This document shows, piece after piece, positions 1 through 6,852 of a DNA stretch of 30,925 nucleotides. Every line of letters begins with the position of its first letter. Within the stretch, counting starts at the first letter, position 1. Source of the stretch: Paenibacillus_AA sp045062745. GTDB lineage: Bacteria; Bacillota; Bacilli; Paenibacillales; NBRC-103111. The stretch covers positions 1 to 30,925 of the forward strand of contig NZ_JBJGED010000050.1 in assembly GCF_045062745.1 (NCBI RefSeq), given 5' to 3'. Position numbers and translations under genes: made by a program. The notes beneath the pieces are model-generated. The model was not told the origin of the DNA, did no database searches, and saw only the letters and a program-made list of their open reading frames with translations.

Positions 1-18
1 TCATCAGCCCCCTTCACC

Positions 19-210
19 AATAGTGTAATTCATTTCACTATGATGACTCCATTCCAATTATGGGGCTTTGAAGAATAAAAGAAAAATTTGCAGCTAATCC
101 CAATTTCGATACAGGCGTACACCCTTCCGGGGCCAATAAAAGAAAAATTTTCCTCTAATCGCTCGGCTGAACGTGCTTTCTGAGCAATAGAGGAAAATTT
201 TTCACTTATT
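19..210. repeat. Cluster of short AT-rich intergenic palindromes
   Basis: Three 26-bp units lie at about 73-98, 134-159 and 185-210. Each runs roughly from AATARARGRAAAA to TTTTYCWCTWAT, so the left half is an imperfect inverted repeat of the right half. A related inverted repeat, ATAGTG...CACTAT, lies at about 20-41. The units are separated by unrelated sequence. No gene is visible in 1-231. Two more units of similar design occur near the other end of the window. They could be miniature mobile palindromes, transcription-end structures or protein-binding sites; the sequence does not decide. Confidence 0.6.
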
Positions 211-231
211 TATGGATTCCCCATGGCGGCC

Positions 232-1335
232 CTACTCCCACTTAAACGTAAACGTCGCCACGATGAAAGAAACGACCAGCCAGACGCTGAGCAGCAGCGC
301 TTCCAGCCACAGCTCCCCCAGTCCTGCCCCAACGTTCATAACCTGCCGCAATGCCGTGCTCAGTTGGGTAATCGGAATGGATTTCACGATCGGCTGCAAA
401 AACTCGGGCATGCTGGAGACGGAGAAAAAGACGCCGCCCAAAAACATCAGAGGGAACGAAATCAAGCCTGAAATCGGCCCAGCGCTTTCGGGCGTTTTGG
501 CCACACCCGCAATAATAAAGCCGATCGCCATAAACGTAAGCGTCCCGAGCACAACGAACATCAGCAGCAGCAGCCAAGACCCGTTCACCTGCGTGCCAAA
601 AATCAAACTGCCCACAAGCAGCACGATCAACGCCTGCGCCACGTTCAGCACGAGACGCGCCGTTATTTGAGCGGCGATAAAGGTCGACGCCCGCAAAGGC
701 GTGCTCTGCATCCGCCGCAGGACGCCGCGCTCCCGCCAGGAAGCGATCTGACCGGCTACCCCGTTCAAGTTGTTCGACATAATCATCATGGCGACGATTC
801 CCGGAACGAGGAAGTCAATATAGCGAAGCTGCAGCGCCTGTACGCCGAGCGGTTCGATCCCCACAACCGGAACGTAGCCCGTAATGGATTTGGAGACGCC
901 GTCCACGACCCTTTCAACCGCCTGAAGGCCGATCTGGGAGTTCATTTGGTTCGTCTGGTCATAGTAGACCTGCACAAACCCGGCTTTGGAGCTGTCCAAG
1001 CCCCTCGACTCCGCCGCCTTGCCGTAATTTTTCTGGATGACGACGACCAGCTTCTGATCCCCATGCTTCAGCTGCGTAAGCGAGGCGTCCAAATCTTCGG
1101 CCGGCTTCAGCTTCAACACCTGGTCGGCTTGAAGGGCCTCGACCATCTGGCGGGACGCCGCGCTTCCATCCTGGTCAATCACGACACCGTCCAGGCTGAT
1201 GTTATTCCCGTTGCCGAGAAACGAACCCAGCATCACCATAAAAAATAAAGGCATAAACAACGTAAAGATCAGCACTTGCCGATTCCGCGCAAACAGCCGG
1301 AGCTGAGCGAGCGTTAATTGAACGTAGGCTCTCAT
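232..1335 (-). CDS. ABC-2 type transporter permease
   Basis: This 367-residue protein has ABC-2 exporter permease architecture. One membrane segment near the N-terminus (about residues 20-42, VLIFTLFMPLFFMVMLGSF) is followed by a large extracytoplasmic domain (about 45-170). A block of five or so membrane segments then fills the C-terminal half. It should form the membrane channel for the ATPase encoded just upstream. Its ATG overlaps the ATPase stop codon (ATGA, 4-bp overlap), which implies translational coupling in one operon. The ribosome binding site GGAAGGAG lies inside the end of the ATPase gene. Drug, antibiotic or lipid export is typical for the family; the substrate cannot be read from the sequence. 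Confidence 0.93.
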   Translation of the reverse strand: MRAYVQLTLAQLRLFARNRQVLIFTLFMPLFFMVMLGSFLGNGNNISLDGVVIDQDGSAASRQMVEALQADQVLKLKPAEDLDASLTQLKHGDQKLVVVIQKNYGKAAESRGLDSSKAGFVQVYYDQTNQMNSQIGLQAVERVVDGVSKSITGYVPVVGIEPLGVQALQLRYIDFLVPGIVAMMIMSNNLNGVAGQIASWRERGVLRRMQSTPLRASTFIAAQITARLVLNVAQALIVLLVGSLIFGTQVNGSWLLLLMFVVLGTLTFMAIGFIIAGVAKTPESAGPISGLISFPLMFLGGVFFSVSSMPEFLQPIVKSIPITQLSTALRQVMNVGAGLGELWLEALLLSVWLVVSFIVATFTFKWE

Positions 1336-2288
1336 TCCTCATTCAGACTCCTTCCGGTCATGGAAATAAACACATCCTCCAGCGTGGCCGTACGAGTCTG
1401 CAGATCGGCCAGCTCCAGCTTGCCGCCTGAGCTTTTCTCGATCAGATCCGTCAGAGACGTCTGAAGCTTGTCCGTATACAACACGATCACATCCCGTCGT
1501 ACGTCTACCCGTTTCACTTCACGAACCTCGTGCAGCTCGCGGAGCAAATTCTCCTTATACTCCTCCGGCCTCTCGTCCAGCCCACCCACCCGGAACTCAA
1601 TCGCGCTGTCGGATTGCAGGCTGAGCACCAGATTGCGGGGCGTATCGAGCGCGACCACTTGCCCTTGATCCATCAGGCAAATGCGGTCGCAGAGCACATG
1701 CGCTTCTTCCATGTAATGCGTCGACAAGACGATGGTCTTGCCTCGCTCCTTCAGCTTCAGGATGATGTCCCACAGCGTACGGCGGGCAGTAGGATCCAGA
1801 CCGGTCGTCGGCTCATCCAGGAAAATCACTTTCGGATCGTTCACGAGCGCGAGCCCGATGGCAAGACGTTGTTTTTGTCCTCCGGAGAGATGCTTGACGC
1901 GGCCGTTTCGTTTGTCCGTTAAGGTCATATCTTCCAAGATAGGGTCGACCGGCAGCGGATTCGGATAAAAGCTCGCGTACATCTCCATAATTTCCTTCAC
2001 CGTCAGCAGTTCGAACAGCGATGTAGACTGGAGCTGCACGCCGATCACTTCTTTCACTTTGACCAAATCTTTCTGCGTATCGTAGCCGGCCACGCGGGCA
2101 TGTCCCCCGTCGGGCTTGCGCAAACCTTCGATCATCTCCATCGTAGTCGTCTTCCCCGCGCCGTTAGGGCCGAGCAGACCGAACACTTCGCCTTGATACA
2201 CTTGAAAATGAACGCCTTTGACCGCCTGAAAAGCACCGTACGTTTTCACCAATCCATCCGCTTCGATTACAATCTGCGAGGACTCCAT
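1332..2288 (-). CDS. ABC transporter ATP-binding protein
   Basis: This 318-residue ATPase of the DrrA/CcmA-like exporter class energises the permease that overlaps its 3' end. The Walker A motif GPNGAGKTT is at residues 40-48, the signature LSGGQ at 134-138 and the Walker B motif VIFLDEP at 154-160. An H-loop (STHYMEE) follows. The C-terminal 90 residues form the extra domain usual in this class. Its start sits 12 nt after AAGGGG. The leader closely resembles the translation start region of the downstream permease. Transcription appears separate from the YjfB-like gene upstream, because a terminator lies between them. Substrate unknown. Confidence 0.95.
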   Translation of the reverse strand: MESSQIVIEADGLVKTYGAFQAVKGVHFQVYQGEVFGLLGPNGAGKTTTMEMIEGLRKPDGGHARVAGYDTQKDLVKVKEVIGVQLQSTSLFELLTVKEIMEMYASFYPNPLPVDPILEDMTLTDKRNGRVKHLSGGQKQRLAIGLALVNDPKVIFLDEPTTGLDPTARRTLWDIILKLKERGKTIVLSTHYMEEAHVLCDRICLMDQGQVVALDTPRNLVLSLQSDSAIEFRVGGLDERPEEYKENLLRELHEVREVKRVDVRRDVIVLYTDKLQTSLTDLIEKSSGGKLELADLQTRTATLEDVFISMTGRSLNEE

Positions 2289-2325
2289 CGCTTCATTCAG
2301 ACCCCTTCCGTTTCCTTATGCTGCG

Positions 2326-2356
2326 AAAAACGGCCGAGCCAAGGGCCCAGCCGTTT
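2326..2356 (-). terminator. Rho-independent terminator after the yjfB-like gene
   Basis: On the minus strand AAACGGC and GCCGTTT form the outer stem, with an inner GGC/GCC pairing. Five T residues follow. It lies between the yjfB-like stop and the ABC ATPase start. Confidence 0.7.
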
Positions 2357-2370
2357 CCTACCAATCGAAA

Positions 2371-2556
2371 TTACACTGAAATATCCAAGTTCTTGCCCAA
2401 ATGCGGCTGCACACTCTGCTGAAGCATTTGCACGAGCTGCGCGCCTTGCGTTTCGGCTAGCGTCTTGGCCTTATCGAGCACCTGGACTCCCACCTGCACG
2501 GGAAGTACGCTTTGTTCGAACTGGCTGTAGACCGATCTAAGCGAATTGACGTCCAT
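2371..2556 (-). CDS. YjfB-like small protein (putative motility protein family)
   Basis: This 61-residue protein, starting MDVNSLRSVYSQFEQ, resembles the YjfB family of Bacillales small proteins. In Bacillus subtilis that family is linked to the motility regulon; its molecular function is unknown. I chose the ATG at 2556 rather than the one at 2571 because AGGAGG sits 5 nt upstream of it, and starting with MDVN fits the family. The body is an amphipathic helix rich in V, L and Q (about residues 15-50), with no membrane segment or cysteine. It appears to be a single gene with its own terminator, between the TetR gene and the ABC exporter operon. Confidence 0.8.
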   Translation of the reverse strand: MDVNSLRSVYSQFEQSVLPVQVGVQVLDKAKTLAETQGAQLVQMLQQSVQPHLGKNLDISV

Positions 2557-2629
2557 GGGAACCTCCTGCATGTGGTCAAAATCTAGCGGCTAGTACAAGG
2601 CACTAACTCATCTACCAACCAGTATACCA

Positions 2630-3217
2630 TTATTTTCCGCATGGGGCCACTCCGGCAAAGAAGACATCCATCGTTCGTTCCATCTGCACCTCGAGCTCCG
2701 CCTCCCCTTGCTCCATCGCCCAGAACAGCAGGCAGCCGAAGAACGACTGAACCGCCATCCGGACAAGCTCTTCAGGGGTATAGCTTGGGTCGAATTCACC
2801 CTCCGCCTGCGCCACCCGAATAACCGGAACGGCCGCCTCATAGACCGTAGTTAAGATCTCGTTCTGATTCGCCAGATTAAAAGGGCTCGAGAGCGGCCCG
2901 AGCAGCATCACCTTACAGAGCGGCCGGTTCAGATTCATCCGTTTCACGAGCTCCACCATCATCTCCCGGATGCGCAGTACATAAGGACCGGGCTGCTCGT
3001 ACAGCTTCTTGATCTCGTCCACCGCCCAAAACCCTTGCAAATCGCACAAGATTTCTTCCTTCGACTGGAAATAGTTGAAAAACGTCCCTTTGCCCACGCC
3101 CGCCATATCCGTAATTTGCGCCACCGTGGTCGACTCATACCCCTGTTCGGAAAAGAGCTGAAGGGATGCTTCTACGATTCGTTTGCGCGTCTCTCGCTTC
3201 TTCTCTTCGCGGTTCAT
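2630..3217 (-). CDS. TetR/AcrR family transcriptional regulator
   Basis: This 195-residue protein has an N-terminal TetR helix-turn-helix at about residues 10-56 (IVEASLQLFSEQGYESTTV ... GKGTFFNYFQSKEEIL). A helical ligand-binding and dimerisation domain follows. GGAGGAA lies just upstream of the ATG. The gene is divergent from the MMPL exporter, 167 bp away start to start, with a TGAC-N5-GTCA palindrome over the exporter -35 box. By analogy with other TetR/exporter pairs it probably represses the exporter, and perhaps itself, until a ligand binds. The ligand is unknown. Confidence 0.93.
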   Translation of the reverse strand: MNREEKKRETRKRIVEASLQLFSEQGYESTTVAQITDMAGVGKGTFFNYFQSKEEILCDLQGFWAVDEIKKLYEQPGPYVLRIREMMVELVKRMNLNRPLCKVMLLGPLSSPFNLANQNEILTTVYEAAVPVIRVAQAEGEFDPSYTPEELVRMAVQSFFGCLLFWAMEQGEAELEVQMERTMDVFFAGVAPCGK

Positions 3218-3305
3218 GATTCCTCCAATCTTGTTGCACGGCCCCTCCCCGCCGGAGGGGAAGATCTTGGCCTTATTGTATCACAAGTTCGTCACGCCTT
3301 AAATA

Positions 3306-3335
3306 TTGACCGCCAGTCATGTTTTAGTGTATAAG
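3306..3335 (+). promoter_or_regulatory. sigmaA-type promoter with overlapping TetR-like operator, MMPL gene
   Basis: TTGACC (3306-3311) and TATAAG (3330-3335) are separated by 18 nt. The -35 hexamer overlaps a 13-bp palindrome, TGACCGCCAGTCA (3307-3319, TGAC arms around 5 bp). Size and placement suit a TetR-family repressor that blocks RNA polymerase. The operator role is inferred from position. Confidence 0.65.
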
Positions 3336-3384
3336 TGAAATAGATATAGAAGTGATGGGAAATTCGAATAGGAGGCTGTATGCT

Positions 3385-6360
3385 GTGTTAGAGAAATGGA
3401 TTCGATTATTGACCAAAGCCAGGTGGGTCGTCGTGCTGCTCTGGATCGCCCTTGCCGGCGGTTTGATGGCTTCCGCGCAGGCCGGCTGGCTGCCCGATCT
3501 GACCCAGATCGTTCGGGAGACGGAAGCGAAGTTCATCCCGGCGGATGCGGAGTCGATGCAGGCCGCGGCGATCGCGGGTCAGATCAACCCCAACAACAAG
3601 TCCCGCTCCAATGCGGTTATCGTCCTCAATCGGGAGGGTGGGCTGAAGGACGCGGACCGCACATGGCTGCAGGCGAAGATCAAGCAGCTGAACGACTCGC
3701 GCGACGCGCTCGAGATCGTCAATGTCACGTCGCTCTTCGACGTACCGGAGTTCGCCCAGAAGTTCGAGAGCAAGGACAAGTCGACGGTGCTGACGCTCCT
3801 CGATTTTGCCAAGCCGGAGAATTCTCCCAGCGCCCAGGAGAATCTGGATACAATTCGCGACATCCTGAAGCAAGACTTGCCGTCGGGCGCTTCGGCGGAG
3901 CTGACGGGGAGCGCCCCGATCTCGACCGACTTCCAGAAGTCTAGCGAGGAAGGGCTTAAGAAGACCGAGGTGCTGACGGTCGTACTCGTGCTGGTGATCC
4001 TGCTCGTCGTCTTCCGGTCGCCGATCGCGCCGCTCATTCCGCTGTTCACGATCGCGCTGTCGTTTCTGGTCGCACGCACGTTCGTCGGTGTCGCGGCCGA
4101 CTGGGGGATGCCGGTGTCGTCGTTCACCGAGTCGTTCCTAATCGCCGTCCTGTTCGGCGCCGGAACGGACTATTGCATCCTGCTCATCCAGCGGTTCCGC
4201 GAGGAGCTCTCCCATGGTCATGACCGCGTAGAGGCGCTGCTCCGGACGACGCGTACCGTTGGGAAGACGGTCATCTTCTCGGCGAGCACCGTGCTCATCG
4301 CCTTCTTCCTCATCGGGTTCGCCCAGTTCGGGATGTACCAGTCCGCCGTCGGCGTCTCGATCGGCATGTTGATCACCTTGCTGGCGGGTCTTACTCTAAC
4401 CCCTGCTCTTCTGCTGATCCTGGGCCCGAAGATGTTCTGGCCGGTCCGCATCCGGCCGGGTCAAGGCCACGGCGAGTCGAGGCTGTGGGGCAAGCTGGCC
4501 GGCTTATCGGCCCGGCGGCCCGCTACGGTGCTGCTCGTGACGCTGATCGTGACGGCCCCGATCGCGTTCCTGTTCCACGGGCAGCGGTCGTTCGACGACC
4601 TCGCCGAGATCAACCCGAACGCCGGCTCCGTCGTGGGCTTCCAGACGGTGAAGGACAAATTCGGCGCCGGGGAAGTGTTCCCGGTGACCGCCACGATTAC
4701 GTCCGCGAAGTCGATGCGGACGCCGGAAGCGCTGGCCGCGATCGAAGCGAGCACCGCCGTCGTCGCTAAGGCGCCGCATGTCGCCGAGGTGCGCAGCGCC
4801 ACGCGGCCGCTCGGCCAGCAGATCGGCGAGCTGACCGTGCCCGATCAGCTGGGCAAGACGACGCAGGCGACGCTGGACATCGCCGGCGGCGTCGGCCAGA
4901 TCGCGAGCGGGCTCGGCCGGGCGCGCGCCGAGCTGCAGCAGGGCGCCGCCCCGCTCGGCGAGCTGAGCGGCGGCCTGACGCAGATGGCCGCGAGCACGCG
5001 CGACGCGCAGCAAGGGCTGCGCCAGGTCGGCGGCGGCTTGGCGGAGCTGCGCCAAGGGCTCGCCGGCACGCAGCAAGGCGCCGCGCAAGCGGAAGCGGCC
5101 GCCGCCTCGATGGGCGGCGACCTTGCGCAGCTCGCCGAGCAGCACCCTGAGCTGGCGCAAGACCCCGCCTACCAAGCGCTGCTCGCGAAGCAGGCGGGCT
5201 TGGCGGGGGCGCTGCCCCAGCTGAGCGGCGGGCTCGGCCAGCTCGAGCAAGGCGCGGCGGCGCTCACGCCCGCCGTCACACAGATCGGCGCCGGCCTCGG
5301 CCAGCTGGCCGACGGCCAGACGCAGGCGGCGAGCGGCATCGGCCAGCTGCAGGCGGGCCTGAGTCAGCTCGACAAGGGCTTGGGCGACGGGGTCGCCGCA
5401 CTCGGGCAGGCGGCCGACGGCTTGAAGCAAGTCGGCGCCGCGCAAAAAATGATCGCCGAACAGGCCGGCAAGCAGATCGCCGGGTGGCAAATTCCGGCGG
5501 ACGTTATTGAGTCGGCGGATTTCAAACGCTCGCTCGAGGTGTACATGTCGCCGGACGGCAAGACGACGAAGCTCGAAATCGTGCTGAGCAGCCATCCGTA
5601 TTCTAAGGAAGCGATGGAAGCGATCGACGACCTGCGCCGGACGATCCAGATGAGCTTCTCGGGGTCGGCGATCGGCGACGCGTCCGTCAAGCTTGCCGGG
5701 ACGACCGCGCAGTACCACGAGCTGGACCGCATCTCGAACGACGACTTCATCCGCACCGGCGTTCTCGTGCTGATCGGCATCTACCTGGTGCTCGCGCTCT
5801 TGCTCCGTTCGGTGCTGGCGCCGCTCTACATTTTGCTGTCGCTCGCATTCAATTACTTGATCACGATGGGCATCGTGGAGTTCATCTTCGTGCAGCTGCT
5901 CGGGTACCCGGGCCTCAGCTGGACCGTCTCGTTCTTCGTCTTCCTCATGATCGTCGCGCTCGGGGTCGATTACAGCATTTTCCTCATGGCGCGGTTCAAG
6001 GAAGAATACCGGCCGGGCGGCGTCATCCCGGCGATGGCCAAGGCGATGAAGACGACGGGCGGTGTCATCATCTCCGCCGCGGTCATTATGGGCGGCACGT
6101 TCGCCGCGTTCATGTACTCGGGCGTGAACACGCTGGTCCAGATCGGCGCCGGCATCGTCATCGGGCTCGGGCTGTACACGACCGTGTTCATGGGACTGGT
6201 AGTCCCGGCAATCGCCATGCTGTTCGGCGAGGCGAACTGGTGGCCGTTCACGCGCGGACGCAAGCAGACGGCAGCGGCAGGCGCGGCGCGGGAGGCCGCA
6301 GACGCGCCGCCCCAACTGCGCGCCGGCGAAGCGCAGCTCGAGCTGGACTCGGGCCGGTAA
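3385..6360 (+). CDS. MMPL family RND-superfamily exporter
   Basis: This 991-residue membrane exporter belongs to the MMPL/YdfJ class and probably moves lipids or hydrophobic compounds by proton motive force. It has the duplicated layout: TM1 near the N-terminus, an extracytoplasmic domain, a TM2-TM6 block (about 200-380), a second extracytoplasmic domain and a final TM block (about 780-940). Acidic and tyrosine membrane motifs are visible (FGAGTDYCILL, ALGVDYSIFLMARFKEE). The second extracytoplasmic domain holds about 200 residues of A/G/Q/L-rich heptad-like repeats. I prefer GTG at 3385, 9 nt after AGGAGG (3370-3375); the ORF stays open upstream to 3352, where no such site exists. Regulation is probably by the divergent TetR protein. 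Confidence 0.92.
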   Translation: MLEKWIRLLTKARWVVVLLWIALAGGLMASAQAGWLPDLTQIVRETEAKFIPADAESMQAAAIAGQINPNNKSRSNAVIVLNREGGLKDADRTWLQAKIKQLNDSRDALEIVNVTSLFDVPEFAQKFESKDKSTVLTLLDFAKPENSPSAQENLDTIRDILKQDLPSGASAELTGSAPISTDFQKSSEEGLKKTEVLTVVLVLVILLVVFRSPIAPLIPLFTIALSFLVARTFVGVAADWGMPVSSFTESFLIAVLFGAGTDYCILLIQRFREELSHGHDRVEALLRTTRTVGKTVIFSASTVLIAFFLIGFAQFGMYQSAVGVSIGMLITLLAGLTLTPALLLILGPKMFWPVRIRPGQGHGESRLWGKLAGLSARRPATVLLVTLIVTAPIAFLFHGQRSFDDLAEINPNAGSVVGFQTVKDKFGAGEVFPVTATITSAKSMRTPEALAAIEASTAVVAKAPHVAEVRSATRPLGQQIGELTVPDQLGKTTQATLDIAGGVGQIASGLGRARAELQQGAAPLGELSGGLTQMAASTRDAQQGLRQVGGGLAELRQGLAGTQQGAAQAEAAAASMGGDLAQLAEQHPELAQDPAYQALLAKQAGLAGALPQLSGGLGQLEQGAAALTPAVTQIGAGLGQLADGQTQAASGIGQLQAGLSQLDKGLGDGVAALGQAADGLKQVGAAQKMIAEQAGKQIAGWQIPADVIESADFKRSLEVYMSPDGKTTKLEIVLSSHPYSKEAMEAIDDLRRTIQMSFSGSAIGDASVKLAGTTAQYHELDRISNDDFIRTGVLVLIGIYLVLALLLRSVLAPLYILLSLAFNYLITMGIVEFIFVQLLGYPGLSWTVSFFVFLMIVALGVDYSIFLMARFKEEYRPGGVIPAMAKAMKTTGGVIISAAVIMGGTFAAFMYSGVNTLVQIGAGIVIGLGLYTTVFMGLVVPAIAMLFGEANWWPFTRGRKQTAAAGAAREAADAPPQLRAGEAQLELDSGR

Positions 6361-6452
6361 CGGGTCGATGTGTTCACTTAGGCTCGTGAGGAAGCAGGCA
6401 AAAGGATTCCGACCGCTTTTGAAATCTTGAGAGGGAGGCTTTCCCTCCAGCA

Positions 6453-6504
6453 AAAAAGGCTTTCCCGGCCCGATCGCAAGATCGGGTCCGGGAGAGCCTT
6501 TTAG
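6453..6504. terminator. Bidirectional rho-independent terminator
   Basis: AAGGCTTTCCCGGCCCGATC (from 6457) pairs imperfectly with GATCGGGTCCGGGAGAGCCTT around a short GCAA loop. A runs lie on the left and T-rich sequence on the right. It sits between the convergent MMPL and YciI-like genes and can serve both. A smaller hairpin (GAGGGA/TCCCTC, 6431-6447) precedes it. Confidence 0.85.
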
Positions 6505-6532
6505 CCTTTTAGCCGTTTGCCTCTCATCCGAC

Positions 6533-6814
6533 TCACTGCCAGGGCAGCACCGCTTCAGTCACCATATCCCATTCATGAATTTCGTAATCTCTCGCCTTGT
6601 GCAGCACATAAGGGTCCTGCTGCGCAAGCTCGATCACTTCGGCTTCCGAGTCCGCCATATAGATGATGAGCCCGCCGGCTCCGTCCACGAACCGGCCGTT
6701 GGCGAAGATGCGCTTCTCCTCGCGCCTCCGGGCCAAGTAGTCCAAGTGCGCCTGACGATACTCCTGGCTTAGCGCGGGATCCCGCATCGGTAATAACACC
6801 GCGTAATATTTCAT
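6533..6814 (-). CDS. YciI-like family protein
   Basis: This 93-residue protein has the YciI dimeric alpha+beta barrel pattern: MKYYAVLLPMRDP, a helix with LDYLARRREEKRIFANGRF, then GGLIIYMADSEAEVIELAQQDPYV and EIHEWD. Members are small cytoplasmic proteins of uncertain, possibly enzymatic, role. AAGGAG lies 9 nt before the ATG. The start is 38 bp downstream of the RND exporter stop with no terminator between, so both probably share a transcript ending at the 6453-6504 hairpin. A role in export is not implied by the sequence. Confidence 0.9.
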   Translation of the reverse strand: MKYYAVLLPMRDPALSQEYRQAHLDYLARRREEKRIFANGRFVDGAGGLIIYMADSEAEVIELAQQDPYVLHKARDYEIHEWDMVTEAVLPWQ

Positions 6815-6852
6815 CGTTCCTAGCTCCTTTCGTCATTTAGTATCCCGGCCGA

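Noticed and set aside
2583..2590. Possible sigmaD (motility) -10 box GCCGCTAG before the yjfB-like gene
   Set aside because: It matches GCCGATAA only partly and has no TAAA at the right distance, although motility control would fit the family.
3329..3342. ATAAGTGAAATA also found near 13158-13172
   Set aside because: This is a short AT-rich match with no symmetric partner at either place; chance is likely.
4504..6453. 649-codon minus-strand frame opposite the MMPL gene
   Set aside because: It is a GC-driven antisense shadow rich in R, A, E and H, with no motif, and the sense strand is clearly coding.
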